From Sporosarcina sp. D27 (lineage in GTDB: Bacteria > Bacillota > Bacilli > Bacillales_A > Planococcaceae): a DNA stretch of 64,000 nucleotides. The translations under genes were made by a program, and so were the position numbers. The notes beneath the pieces were generated by a model. That model was given only the letters and a program-made list of their open reading frames with translations, made no database searches and had not been told where the DNA came from. Shown here piece after piece: positions 26,423 through 34,786 of this stretch. Position 1 is the first letter of the stretch, and the number at the start of each line of letters is the position of its first letter. Location of the stretch: NCBI RefSeq assembly GCF_000586555.1, contig NZ_AZUC01000063.1, positions 153,248-217,247 on the forward strand, read 5' to 3'.

Positions 26423-26896
26423 CTATAATCGTAAAGTCATCTTCCTACTGAGATTTTCCATTGCGAAACTTTCATAAAAAGTAATAGCTTTCTCATTAAA
26501 CTCCCAAACATTTAACTCTAATGAGGATGCCCCCTTTTTTTCAGCCCATTCCACGCACGCTTTAAATAATTCACTTCCGATTCCTCTTCTTTGACAATTG
26601 CTTTTAACCCCAAAATCATTCATGTAGGCAAAAGTCCTTGTCGTCATAGACTGAAATGATGGTGACTCATTCAGTTCCATTACTGAATAACCAACTACTT
26701 CTACGCCTATTTTTGCGACCAAAATATCCGTTTTTGGATCTTCCAATAATTTGCGAAAGTAGCTTTCAGGCATTACTTGATCAACCTTTGTGAAAATATA
26801 GGGTAATGCTTCTGAATGTTCGTCCTGTCCATCTTTAACAATCAAGTTAATATCGTAGAATTCATCAATACTAGCTAGTGTTATATTAATTTCCAT
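26423..26896 (-). CDS. GNAT family N-acetyltransferase
   Basis: A 157-residue acetyltransferase. The acetyl-CoA pyrophosphate loop reads CQRRGIGSELFKACVEWAEKKG near residues 104-125, and the C-terminal FNEKAITFYESFAMENLSRKM block completes the fold. The acceptor substrate cannot be read from sequence. GGAAGGTAGGGG precedes the ATG. It lies between two junction repeats, as a one-gene unit. Confidence 0.9.
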   Translation of the reverse strand: MEINITLASIDEFYDINLIVKDGQDEHSEALPYIFTKVDQVMPESYFRKLLEDPKTDILVAKIGVEVVGYSVMELNESPSFQSMTTRTFAYMNDFGVKSNCQRRGIGSELFKACVEWAEKKGASSLELNVWEFNEKAITFYESFAMENLSRKMTLRL

Positions 26897-26962
26897 GCAA
26901 ATCCCCTACCTTCCTACATGATTATAAATCTGCAATTCCCCTTTAAATTCACAACTTATTTT

Positions 26963-27011
26963 ATGGGTATCCGCACCATGATTCTTATTGAAGAATTGCC
27001 CCCGTTAGTTA
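26963..27011 (-). repeat. junction repeat after methyltransferase 27009
   Basis: Minus strand: TAACTAACGGGGGCAATTC, TTCAATAAGAATC and GGATACCCAT. It begins at the stop codon of the methyltransferase gene. Confidence 0.6.
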
Positions 27012-27770
27012 AATTTTTTTAGCGATACAAAACATTTCTGCAAAGTCATTGACAATTGTTTTATCCCTGTGAGTTTTCGCATCAAACTTCATTCTTTCTA
27101 ACCCTTCTTCATAATCTTCATCATTAATTAAAGTAAGTACAGAAATATCCCTGTTTACAGCATAATCTAAGTAATCACTCACTCTAATATTTTCCATTCT
27201 ATACTCAATTTTCAAGGTTACTTCTAATCCCCTTACTGTAAGCTCGTTAAAAATATCCTCTTTATTCCAATATCTTTTTAAATCTTCATGATAAGCTGTT
27301 GGGAAGTAGTGATAAATCCACCATTTAGGCATATCGTGGATAGCTATATTATGTAATTTATAAATACCACCTTTTTTTAATACACGATATATTTCATTTA
27401 ATGCTTTTTCCTTATTGCTATAATGGTGAAATACATAATTGTTAGAAATAAAATCAAATACATCTGATTGGTACGGCATATTCTCAACATTAGCATTAGT
27501 AAATTCTACATTTCTCACTTTTTCATTAGACTTCTGTAGCATTTGGTCTGACAGGTCAAGTCCATTCCAGCTTATATTAACGTCATCAAAGTAATTAATT
27601 TGTTTTTCAAGATAAAGACCAGTTCCACAAGATAAATCTAATACGTTATATTCAGACTTCTCATTGTTCTTAAGATAATCTTTCAAATCATAGTCAAACC
27701 TTATCTCGTCAACTCTAAATTGGTTTTTATCGTATTTCTCTGCTATTTCTGAATAATTAGTTGTTTTCAT
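27009..27770 (-). CDS. class I SAM-dependent methyltransferase
   Basis: A 253-residue methylase with motif I VLDLSCGTGLYLEKQ near residues 43-57, strand-2 acid GLDLSDQM and motif II/III region FDFISNNYVFHHYS / EIYRVLKKGGIYKLH. Related to ubiquinone/menaquinone-type methylases only in fold. Target unknown. The ATG at 27770 is preceded by GAGGGG. The second of six methylases in the island. Confidence 0.88.
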   Translation of the reverse strand: MKTTNYSEIAEKYDKNQFRVDEIRFDYDLKDYLKNNEKSEYNVLDLSCGTGLYLEKQINYFDDVNISWNGLDLSDQMLQKSNEKVRNVEFTNANVENMPYQSDVFDFISNNYVFHHYSNKEKALNEIYRVLKKGGIYKLHNIAIHDMPKWWIYHYFPTAYHEDLKRYWNKEDIFNELTVRGLEVTLKIEYRMENIRVSDYLDYAVNRDISVLTLINDEDYEEGLERMKFDAKTHRDKTIVNDFAEMFCIAKKI

Positions 27771-27821
27771 ATTTTTCCCCTCTATCAAATTTAATTCCCA
27801 TCAATAATTTCACAAAAAAAG

Positions 27822-27872
27822 CCTGTTACCTTATTAGATATTTTGCTTCGTTAGTTGAAGCAGAAGTAAAGG
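27822..27872 (-). repeat. junction repeat (partial) after methyltransferase 27885
   Basis: Minus strand CAACTAACGAAGCA then ATCTAATAAGG. It shares AACTAACGAAGCA with the copy at 28807-28900. Confidence 0.45.
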
Positions 27873-27884
27873 TGTTGAGATTAA

Positions 27885-28754
27885 TTAACACTTTTTTATA
27901 TCTCCAAAAGTAATTTTCATGCTGGGTGCGTACGTAAAAGTGGAATCCATGTTAAAAACTTGTGAAAACAGTAGTTCAGCTTCAAATTGTTCCTGTGCTT
28001 CCTTAATTGTAACTCCTCGTTTGGTCAAACTTTCAATAAACTGATCTTCATTTATAGGTTCTCCACCTACTCCATCTTCTTTAAGTGAATTAAACAATTT
28101 TTTCTTATCTTGTTGATTCTTATCTGAATAGAGGAAGTTAACTTTATCACTGACTCTGCATTCAATGTTCTTTACGCCCAATTCAGATAGGTATTTAGGT
28201 ACTTTCGCTCCAATATTTCCATCATTTGTGCTCTCTTCGAATAATTTCTGCAGAATTCCAAGTGGAACAATTTGTGATTGCTCATACCCTCCGAGTTCGT
28301 ATGATGACATACCTGAAATCCAATGTGGTTCAAAACAAATTATTTTTCCATCGTTAACAATAGAATTCACCATTCTTTCAAGCATTTTTTTGGGTTCGGA
28401 CATGTGTAATAAAAAAGCATGGCAAACAGCAATGTCGTACATACCCTCTAATTCAATCTCATTGGTATCTGCTACAAAGAATTCGGATTCATACGGAAGA
28501 CCATGAAAATATTCTATCGCCATATTAATGAGTTGTTGTCCTTTATCTACCCCTGTATATTTAGAACCTTTCGGTAATAAAGGCAATAATTTGAGTCCTA
28601 AATACCCATATCCACAACCAAAATCAATAATATGTACAGGTTTAGAAATCTTCCAAACACTATTTACTAAAAAATCTAAATAGTCATCGTTATAATATAA
28701 ATCTCTCGTTCTTTTGAGGTATTCCAGTTGAGTATCCCAATAATACTTCTCCAA
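27885..28754 (-). CDS. class I SAM-dependent methyltransferase
   Basis: A 289-residue methylase with motif I HIIDFGCGYGYLGLKLLPLLPKG near residues 41-63, GVDKGQQL and later ICFEPHWISGMSSYELGGYE. The insert after motif III and a long C-terminal arm distinguish it from the neighbours. Start is TTG, 7 nt after GGAGGG. Substrate unknown. It is tandem with but not similar to the methylase at 27009, so the pair is not a recent duplication. Confidence 0.86.
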   Translation of the reverse strand: MEKYYWDTQLEYLKRTRDLYYNDDYLDFLVNSVWKISKPVHIIDFGCGYGYLGLKLLPLLPKGSKYTGVDKGQQLINMAIEYFHGLPYESEFFVADTNEIELEGMYDIAVCHAFLLHMSEPKKMLERMVNSIVNDGKIICFEPHWISGMSSYELGGYEQSQIVPLGILQKLFEESTNDGNIGAKVPKYLSELGVKNIECRVSDKVNFLYSDKNQQDKKKLFNSLKEDGVGGEPINEDQFIESLTKRGVTIKEAQEQFEAELLFSQVFNMDSTFTYAPSMKITFGDIKKC

Positions 28755-28806
28755 TTAAGTCCCTCCACTCTTTCTATTAAAGAAAATAGTCCATACAAAT
28801 CATTCA

Positions 28807-28900
28807 ATTCTTTCCTCAACTAAACTGCTTCGTTAGTTTAGTCTGCAATCTGAGCCGTTTCTGACATAACACTTTGCCATTAACACCCCCGGTTGCTTGA
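28807..28900 (-). repeat. junction repeat after DUF3977 gene
   Basis: Minus strand: ACCGGGGGTGTTAATGGC near the stop codon, then AACTAACGAAGCAGTTTAG and GGAAAGAATTG. The second half matches 39628-39680. Confidence 0.5.
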
Positions 28901-28908
28901 TTTGTAAA

Positions 28909-29163
28909 TTAAGTACCGGATATACCCAAAACTATTTTAATCGCTTTTCGTGCTTTTTTACTCCGTTTAAATCCCTCTCTTGAGTCTATAATCAAAACCG
29001 TTTTACCGATCCAGATCCTCAAATAGAGGGAATGATATTTTATTGGTCCAACTATTCCTTTTTCCTCATATTCTGTTCCATCTGCTAACTCTGTTTCAGT
29101 CCTAACCAACCACGTATTTCCTATCCCGAATTCAACAAACTTCAAAGAATCCACTCTCTTCAT
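28909..29163 (-). CDS. DUF3977 family protein
   Basis: An 84-residue protein. The core LKFVEFGIGNTWLVRTETE, KGIVGPIKYHSLYLRIWIGK and DSREGFKRSKKARKA match DUF3977 small proteins of unknown function. The start is uncertain: ATG 29163 is given, but TTG or GTG codons a few residues in would suit the family length (about 80). The start region overlaps a junction repeat, so the gene abuts the repeat on its 5' side. Confidence 0.75.
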   Translation of the reverse strand: MKRVDSLKFVEFGIGNTWLVRTETELADGTEYEEKGIVGPIKYHSLYLRIWIGKTVLIIDSREGFKRSKKARKAIKIVLGISGT

Positions 29164-29225
29164 CTTCTCATCAAAATGGCAGAATGTAGCAAAGCCCCTA
29201 TTTATTAAATGCACCGCATTACGGT
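29155..29225 (-). repeat. junction repeat between Nudix and DUF3977 genes
   Basis: Minus strand: CGTAATGCGGTGC, AATAGGGGCTTTGC and GCCATTTTGATGAGAAGATG. The last block is nearly repeated at 32284-32320. Confidence 0.5.
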
Positions 29226-29236
29226 AAATATTAGTT

Positions 29237-29731
29237 TCATTTTGAATTACTCAATTCCAACTTCTTCATTTCATAACTGATTAATTTTTTGTTCTTTATG
29301 GTACACGAATGATTATAGTAGCCCTCACCATTAATAATATTTTGCAAGTAATGAGGAATCATTTCTCCTACCCCGAAATTCTCATCCTCTAATAGCCAAG
29401 TGATTTTTTTCCAATCTAGGATTCCCTCGTCGGTTTTCTTAGGCGTTGGATAATCATAAGTGTCTTCAATTTCTACTAAATAAACATGTAGACCACCAAC
29501 GTAAGAATCATCGACTTCCCACGAAATAACTCCTTTATCAATTACTTCATAGGCGCTAATGTCGATGTTTGTTTCCTCTCTCACCTCACGAACTATACAT
29601 TCAGTAGGTGTTTCATTTTCTTCTATCTTCCCACCAACACCATTCCAAAGCCCTTGCATCGGATTATTTTCGCGATTCAACATTAATAATTCATCATTTC
29701 TTTTAACAAAACACAATGTTTGTTTATACAT
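29237..29731 (-). CDS. Nudix hydrolase
   Basis: A 164-residue pyrophosphohydrolase. The Nudix box GGKIEENETPTECIVREVREETNI spans about residues 33-56 with the REVREE catalytic core. It is of the MutT/8-oxo-dGTP type in size, but the nucleotide substrate cannot be assigned. A GGGGGAAG run lies just before the ATG. The tail (GYYNHSCTIKNKK) is longer than in minimal MutT proteins. Confidence 0.92.
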   Translation of the reverse strand: MYKQTLCFVKRNDELLMLNRENNPMQGLWNGVGGKIEENETPTECIVREVREETNIDISAYEVIDKGVISWEVDDSYVGGLHVYLVEIEDTYDYPTPKKTDEGILDWKKITWLLEDENFGVGEMIPHYLQNIINGEGYYNHSCTIKNKKLISYEMKKLELSNSK

Positions 29732-29749
29732 TTCTTCCCCCAGTGTTTT

Positions 29750-29812
29750 TGATTCATGGCCCGATTGCTATAGATGAAATCGCTTATTAAGCAATTGCCT
29801 TCAATTTCTGCA
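29750..29812 (-). repeat. junction repeat (degenerate) upstream of Nudix gene
   Basis: Minus strand: GGCAATTGCTTAATAAGCG then CAATCGGGCCATGAATC. It retains the hairpin and the GGGCCAT block. Confidence 0.45.
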
Positions 29813-29888
29813 ATATGTATCAAACGCCAAATCATATAATAAAAAAGTAGAACCAATTAATATAGCTTCCAATCCACCGCTAAAAGTT

Positions 29889-31637
29889 TTAGGTGAGCTG
29901 TTTATACCGCTCAATATCTCTGACTATATTTCTTACCGCACGTTGCCAAAATTCACTACTTGAAAGATCTATTTGGAAATTATTTTTAACCAACTGTTCT
30001 AAGGGCAGTCTTCCAGTTTCACCCAAGAACTCTTGAAACTTCCGTTTGAATTGCCTATCTTCTTTAGCCTCTTCCAAAAGTCCGAGACTAAATAAAAATC
30101 CAAATGAGTATGGATAATTGTAAACAGGAATAGTTGCTTGGTAGAACTGCTCATATTTTATCCATAAATAAGGCTCATATTTACTTAAACTGCTTCCATA
30201 TGCTTTTTCCTGACACCTTAACGAAAGTTCTTCTATTTGTTTAACATCCAATGGGCTATCTTTTCGATATTTATAAAACTCGTTTTCAAATAAAAACGCT
30301 GCTCTTATCGACATCAAGTAATTAAGGCTGCGTTCAATCTTCTGTCCTAAAACCGCTCTTTCGACTGATGTTTCGGTGGTATTTTGTAGCATATGATTGA
30401 TGAATACTGTTTCAAAAAATATAGAAGACGTTTCTGCCATTGTCATTTCCAATAGGTCATCTGTAAATCGCAGTGAAGGGGTATCTTTGATCTGTTTAAA
30501 GTGCCAAGCATGACCCAGTTCATGTGCAAGCCTTCTAGCACTATCCAAGGTGTTGTCATAACTTAATGAAATACGTGATTCACCCTCTTGAATAAAAGGC
30601 GCACAAAATCCCCCAGATGATTTTGTTTTGCTTGGCACTGCATCTACCCACCCTTTTTTAATGGCTTCTTTTACAAACTCGGACATATTGTCATCAATAG
30701 GTGCAAGTGAATTGATTATTTCATCAGTAGCATGTTGGAATGAAATCGAAAAAGAATCATTTTGAGATGACATCATCAAATCATGCCATGATATTTTTTG
30801 GGTTCCGACTTCTTTTTTCTTGATAAAATAACTTGAAAGTTCTTTCATATTAGTATCAACTGCCTCCCACATGGCATCAAGCGTTTGACTAGTTATACCA
30901 TTAAAACCCAGGGATTCGTCAAGGTGATTCGTCTTCTTAATTTTATTTTCGTTAAGTCTGATTCCAACCATTTGATTATAGATTGAAGCAAAGATATTCG
31001 ATTGCGTTTCTAAGGTTTTATTCAGTTCAGCAAACACATGAAGTCTTTCCTCCTTTTCCGGATGTGCTAAAGCTTGTTCCATCGCTTCCGAATAGGATAC
31101 TTGAGTCCTTTCTTTGCCATGACCTATTTCTATTTTCAGGTTGTTTATAACTTGACTATAGAGGTCTTCAAGACTACATAACACTTCTCGAGAAAAGTTT
31201 GAAATCATCTTTTCCTTCTTACTGTCACTTTCTTGATAGTTTACTAACTCTGCAAGAAAATTCACCTGCTTAATACTATTCGACCACTCTGTAAGCTGTA
31301 TTTCATTCATTTCGGTAAGTCTTTCTTCCAACCTAGAAATAATAGAATACACTTGGGATTTTAAGGTTGAGATGGTTCCGTTTATGGAGGTTAGTTGGGA
31401 AGGCTCAATATCTTCAATGGTTAAACAGTAATAAAAGGATTCAGCTGATTCAATTTGTTTGATTACTCGCCAAAGTGTTAGTAGTTGACTATCCTTTAAG
31501 ACAGCTAAAGCTAACTCATTCTCGATTTTAATCAACTTTTTCTTAACTATGTCCAATTGGCTTTTAAAATTTTTCATATCAGTTTTATATTGAAGAGATT
31601 CTAAGTTCCACCGGGTAATTAAACTAGATGTTGCCAA
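29889..31637 (-). CDS. M3 family oligoendopeptidase
   Basis: A 582-residue zinc metallopeptidase of the PepF/M3 group. The catalytic motif is RRLAHELGHAWHFK with the zinc Glu downstream in EMTMAETSSIFFETV. Family length is about 560-600. It cleaves short peptides in the cytoplasm. Start is TTG with GGGGTGA upstream; no signal peptide. It is the largest gene of the island and, like its neighbours, stands alone. Confidence 0.92.
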   Translation of the reverse strand: MATSSLITRWNLESLQYKTDMKNFKSQLDIVKKKLIKIENELALAVLKDSQLLTLWRVIKQIESAESFYYCLTIEDIEPSQLTSINGTISTLKSQVYSIISRLEERLTEMNEIQLTEWSNSIKQVNFLAELVNYQESDSKKEKMISNFSREVLCSLEDLYSQVINNLKIEIGHGKERTQVSYSEAMEQALAHPEKEERLHVFAELNKTLETQSNIFASIYNQMVGIRLNENKIKKTNHLDESLGFNGITSQTLDAMWEAVDTNMKELSSYFIKKKEVGTQKISWHDLMMSSQNDSFSISFQHATDEIINSLAPIDDNMSEFVKEAIKKGWVDAVPSKTKSSGGFCAPFIQEGESRISLSYDNTLDSARRLAHELGHAWHFKQIKDTPSLRFTDDLLEMTMAETSSIFFETVFINHMLQNTTETSVERAVLGQKIERSLNYLMSIRAAFLFENEFYKYRKDSPLDVKQIEELSLRCQEKAYGSSLSKYEPYLWIKYEQFYQATIPVYNYPYSFGFLFSLGLLEEAKEDRQFKRKFQEFLGETGRLPLEQLVKNNFQIDLSSSEFWQRAVRNIVRDIERYKQLT

Positions 31638-31748
31638 ATCAATTTCACCCCAAGTCTAAATTATAAGATAACTATAGAATTATCAGATTAACAATATATT
31701 CTTAAATTTAATTATATAACATATCAAAGGTTACTATGGATTATACTC

Positions 31749-31796
31749 AAACAAATAGAAAAACCATTATTTCATCGCTACATGAACAAAATAATA
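31749..31796. repeat. short dispersed repeat, copy 2
   Basis: ACAAATAGAAAAACCATTAT, ATCG, GAACAAAATAAT; aligns with 24486-24540 with one short gap and few differences. Confidence 0.6.
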
Positions 31797-31871
31797 GTTT
31801 TTGAAAATTAACAAAGCGTTGTTTAATGTTTAAGGAATAGCGGATGTATTTATTATTGTATTAACTTGCCA

Positions 31872-31950
31872 TCCCTGTTGCTGACAAAGGGCAACTCCTT
31901 TTTTTAGGTCAGATTGTGACTTGTAAATCAAACAAACGCCCCCGATTATG
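31872..31950 (-). repeat. junction repeat after 98-aa membrane protein gene
   Basis: Minus strand: ATAATCGGGGGCGTTTG soon after the stop codon, then GAGTTGCCC and GGGATGGCAAG. The remaining stretch back to the M3 gene holds only the dispersed repeat at 31749. Confidence 0.45.
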
Positions 31951-31956
31951 AAAAGA

Positions 31957-32253
31957 TTATTTAATTAACAATCGGTCTATGAATGGGTAAACATACCCCA
32001 AGACAAACAAAACGATCGCAAAGTAAAAGACAGTTCCAGCTAATGGCAGATACCATTTTTTCTTCTTGGATTTATATTGGAGCCAATAATTAACTGCCCA
32101 CAGGACGAACATAAAACCAATAGAAAAGTAGTGAAATACGCTATCATCTATGGGTGCGCTAACTAAAGAAGCTAAAACCCAAAAAAAATAAATAAATCCC
32201 AATAGGATCAAATTGACAACATGAACGGCAATATTGTAAAAATTGTTATTCAT
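31957..32253 (-). CDS. small membrane protein (98 aa)
   Basis: Three hydrophobic helices (about residues 6-30, 42-60 and 72-92) separated by a basic loop YKSKKKKWY. Not recognised beyond being a small integral membrane protein. GGAGTGG lies 9 nt before the ATG. Its 5' flank begins in a junction repeat and its stop is followed by another. Confidence 0.7.
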   Translation of the reverse strand: MNNNFYNIAVHVVNLILLGFIYFFWVLASLVSAPIDDSVFHYFSIGFMFVLWAVNYWLQYKSKKKKWYLPLAGTVFYFAIVLFVLGYVYPFIDRLLIK

Positions 32254-32283
32254 TCAATTTCCACTCCGATCATTTACAATTCA

Positions 32284-32320
32284 CAATCTCAATCTTCTTC
32301 ATCAAAATGGCCCGTTTGTC
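32284..32320 (-). repeat. junction repeat fragment
   Basis: Minus strand ACGGGCCATTTTGATGAAG then AAGATTGAG, closely matching the block at 29155-29225. Confidence 0.5.
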
Positions 32321-32338
32321 GATGTCCCTGATCTCAAG

Positions 32339-32497
32339 TTATATTTTTTGAAAACCCCGTACTTTTACCACATAGCCATTACTTTTGTAAAAAGTATGTG
32401 CCGCTTGACACTCTTCTCAATTACCGCTGTTTAAAGTTATAGCTACTGCACCTTGTTGAATTGCCCATTCTTCAAGATTTATATCTGACCCTTATGT
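32339..32497 (-). pseudogene. GNAT acetyltransferase 3' remnant
   Basis: Reading the minus strand gives about 52 codons resembling the C-terminal third of a GNAT enzyme: INLEEWAIQQGAVAITLNSG, then an in-frame TGA, then CQAAHTFYKSNGYVV and a natural stop. The acetyl-CoA loop and everything upstream are missing; the homology ends right beside the junction repeat at 32501. This fits deletion by recombination between repeats followed by decay. Confidence 0.75.
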
Positions 32498-32500
32498 AGT

Positions 32501-32535
32501 CGAGGGCAATCCCTATTATGCAATCGCCCACATTT
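32501..32535 (-). repeat. junction repeat truncating the GNAT remnant
   Basis: Minus strand GTGGGCGATTGC, ATAATAG, GATTGCCCTCG: complementary GGGC-ATTGC and GATTGCCC arms. The first arm corresponds to the GGGGGC arm of other copies. Confidence 0.5.
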
Positions 32536-32604
32536 GCAAAGTAAATACCTTTACAAAAGCTAGTGATTATTAGGGATTAGAGAGTAAAAGTACAAATTAC
32601 TAAC

Positions 32605-33312
32605 TTATCGACTTCCGCCTAAAAAATCATTCTGTTTACTATTTAACTTCTTTACCCATTCACTATCATTCCAAATATTAGGGTTGTCAATCGTTAGATT
32701 TTCTCCACGCACCATAAAATCATAACTATCTTTTCCACCAGTATACCAATCAACAATGACTAACTTGCCTTTCACATTACGTACTAGAAATTCAGCACCT
32801 TCACCATAACCACCTGTAAACTTTTTAATGTTCACAGGTATGTTTAAATAGAGATAACCTCCATACGCGTCATCAGTATATTCTACTTCCCAAGCGTCAA
32901 TCTCAATATTTTTCACCTTACTATTCAAATTTCCAAACTGTTCATATTGGGATTGTATCTTCTTCTCCGTATACTTTTTAAGGTTATTGTTATCAAAAAA
33001 TGTATGCAAATCAATGGCAGAGCCATTCCAGACTGCATAATAATAGTTAGTCAACGCTTGCACACACATCTCATAAGCCGTATCAAAATCCTCAGAAGAT
33101 AGCTCGATTTCATTCTTAGCAACATATCCAGAGGAAACTTGTGCTATTTTCTGTTCTGTGCTTGATGTAATAACTGTTTTTGTAGCACTATCTGAGTTTA
33201 TTATCGCCGAGAATAAAAGAGTATTTTTTTCGTTATTATCATTTGTTTCATCTTGACTACATCCAACTAATACAAGTCCAATTACGATAATTAACATAAC
33301 CATTCTTCTCAT
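32605..33312 (-). CDS. lipoprotein of unknown function
   Basis: A 235-residue exported lipoprotein: signal MRRMVMLIIVIGLVLVGC with lipobox LVGC at Cys 18. The mature part is soluble with a conserved-looking core (YYYAVWNGSAIDLHTFFDNNNL) and a C-terminal beta-rich half (EVEYTDDAYGGYLYLNIPVNIKKF, GKLVIVDWYTGGKDSY), resembling SnoaL/NTF2-type folds only vaguely. AAGAGGTG precedes the ATG. Role unknown. Confidence 0.8.
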   Translation of the reverse strand: MRRMVMLIIVIGLVLVGCSQDETNDNNEKNTLLFSAIINSDSATKTVITSSTEQKIAQVSSGYVAKNEIELSSEDFDTAYEMCVQALTNYYYAVWNGSAIDLHTFFDNNNLKKYTEKKIQSQYEQFGNLNSKVKNIEIDAWEVEYTDDAYGGYLYLNIPVNIKKFTGGYGEGAEFLVRNVKGKLVIVDWYTGGKDSYDFMVRGENLTIDNPNIWNDSEWVKKLNSKQNDFLGGSR

Positions 33313-33420
33313 GGCCGCACCTCTTCTTAATATAGACGCTATTACTCAATCGTAAGTTGTTATTATATTCTGAATCACCAACCTACTAATATCTCAACTT
33401 TTCTTTGAAACGTGATATGG

Positions 33421-33465
33421 CCCTATTATAGGACAGTTCTCATGCCAGAACTGCCCCCATTACTT
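33421..33465 (-). repeat. junction repeat overlapping the end of the DUF6199-like gene
   Basis: Minus strand AAGTAATGGGGGCAGTTCT, GGCATG, AGAACTGTCC, then AATAGGGCC. The stem CAGTTCT/AGAACTG is perfect, and the last codons of the gene (VMGAVLA) are encoded inside it. Confidence 0.65.
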
Positions 33466-33709
33466 GAATTTCTGGTAATGGTGAGTCAGGTGTAAAGCTA
33501 TCAATTGCAACTTTAATAAGTAATATAGTCCATAGGATCATAATAATTATACTTCCAATTCTGATCAACTTAACTTGAACATCAGACAACTCAGGGATTT
33601 CTTTATATCTCCAGCGGTCTAAAAAGAAAAAACTATCTTCTGGTTCATAGAAGCTCCAAATACAAAACCCATAAACAGGTATTGAAAATACTATGAAGAT
33701 AAATAACAT
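33440..33709 (-). CDS. small membrane protein, DUF6199-like
   Basis: An 89-residue protein with two membrane helices (residues 1-18 and about 47-68) and the linker YEPEDSFFFLDRWRYKEIPELSDVQVK, which resembles DUF6199 proteins from memory. Function unknown. Its C-terminus is formed by the junction repeat, which suggests the original 3' end was replaced when the repeat became attached. GGGGG before the ATG also looks repeat-derived. Confidence 0.7.
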   Translation of the reverse strand: MLFIFIVFSIPVYGFCIWSFYEPEDSFFFLDRWRYKEIPELSDVQVKLIRIGSIIIMILWTILLIKVAIDSFTPDSPLPEIQVMGAVLA

Positions 33710-33822
33710 GATTAGCCCCCATTAAGCTATCTATATTACTTACACGAAAATTCTAAATATAATTCCCAATCTTTATTCTTCTCTAAAGCAGTTAATATCC
33801 TTAAATCATAGTTAACTAATCC

Positions 33823-33878
33823 GGCCATATTGTTTCTCGGGCGCAAATCCTTGTTCAAGAATTGCCACGGTTTGTTCA
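33823..33878 (-). repeat. junction repeat after methyltransferase 33902
   Basis: Minus strand: GTGGCAATTCTTGAACAAG then GATTTGCGCCCGAG and ATATGGCC. On the plus strand CGGGCGCAAATCCTTGTTC (33838-33856) is identical to 35651-35669. Confidence 0.7.
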
Positions 33879-33901
33879 ACTTTCAATATTAATATATTTA
33901 T

Positions 33902-34633
33902 TTACTTCGCACACGAAAAAGCTAGTATAATTGGTATTCGTTGTCTTCTAACAAATTCTTCTTCACTATTAAAATGTTCACGCTTCGGTGTACCCTCGCG
34001 TAGATCTAGAACTGAAAAGCCTGCTTGCTTAAGTGCTATAAAATAATTTTCGATTGTTCGATGATACTTAACCACTATTTGGTCAATCCAAGGCTCTTTT
34101 CTTTCTCCTTCATGGAAGTAGTCATCGACAATCCAATTACTACGTTTATCTCCAGATTGCTTACTAGCAAAAGACGAAGTTGTAAGTGGATGCTGGATAC
34201 TAAAAGTAAATCTCCCGTTTTCTTTAAGTGTTTTATGAACATCTTGAAACAGGCGGTTAATGTCTGAAACATAATGGATTGCAAATCGAGATGTAACAAG
34301 ATCAAATGCCTCTTTTGGATAATCATAAGATTCCATTGTTTCAAAGTGTATTGTCCCGTTTTGTTCAAGTATGTTAGAGCGTGCCACTTCCACCATTTGT
34401 TCCGAACCTTCTACTCCTGTATAGTTTTTTGCTCCTAAATGTAAGAGTTCTTTTCCGAAAGAAGCATCTCCACACCCTAAATCTAAGACACTACTATCTT
34501 GAAAGCTACCAATTAACTCATACATAATTGGGCCTTCTATGGCATTATTCGGACTATCGATTCTGTTTCTTCTAGTCATGTAGTTTTTTAAAAAATCCGT
34601 TTGATCATAAACACTAGGTCCTTTAAATTCCAT
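33902..34633 (-). CDS. class I SAM-dependent methyltransferase
   Basis: A 243-residue methylase. Motif I is VLDLGCGDASFGKELLHLGAKNYTGVEGS (about residues 48-76), followed by FDLVTSRFAIHYVSDI and TLKENGRFTFSIQHPLTTS. The QHP-containing block and the RREHF-like C-terminus (PKREHFNSEEEFVRRQ) match a common Bacillales small methylase group of unknown substrate. ATG 34633 follows AGGAGGAG; an upstream in-frame ATG at 34711 is less likely. Confidence 0.88.
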   Translation of the reverse strand: MEFKGPSVYDQTDFLKNYMTRRNRIDSPNNAIEGPIMYELIGSFQDSSVLDLGCGDASFGKELLHLGAKNYTGVEGSEQMVEVARSNILEQNGTIHFETMESYDYPKEAFDLVTSRFAIHYVSDINRLFQDVHKTLKENGRFTFSIQHPLTTSSFASKQSGDKRSNWIVDDYFHEGERKEPWIDQIVVKYHRTIENYFIALKQAGFSVLDLREGTPKREHFNSEEEFVRRQRIPIILAFSCAK

Positions 34634-34745
34634 CGAAACGTCTCCTCCTCTAAAATTTGAGATGTCGGGCGAATCATCGCCAAATGCTATACCAATGTTT
34701 ATATTCTTCACTTGATCAACTTTTGCTTTTTATAGTGTTTTTCAG

Positions 34746-34778
34746 CAAATTGGCCCAATTGCACCCATTAACAGAGCA
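34746..34778 (-). repeat. junction repeat (very degenerate)
   Basis: Minus strand GTTAATGGGTGCAATTGG then GCCAATTTGC, directly after the stop of the 251-aa gene. Only the general shape is kept. Confidence 0.35.
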
Positions 34779-34786
34779 AAAAGATT

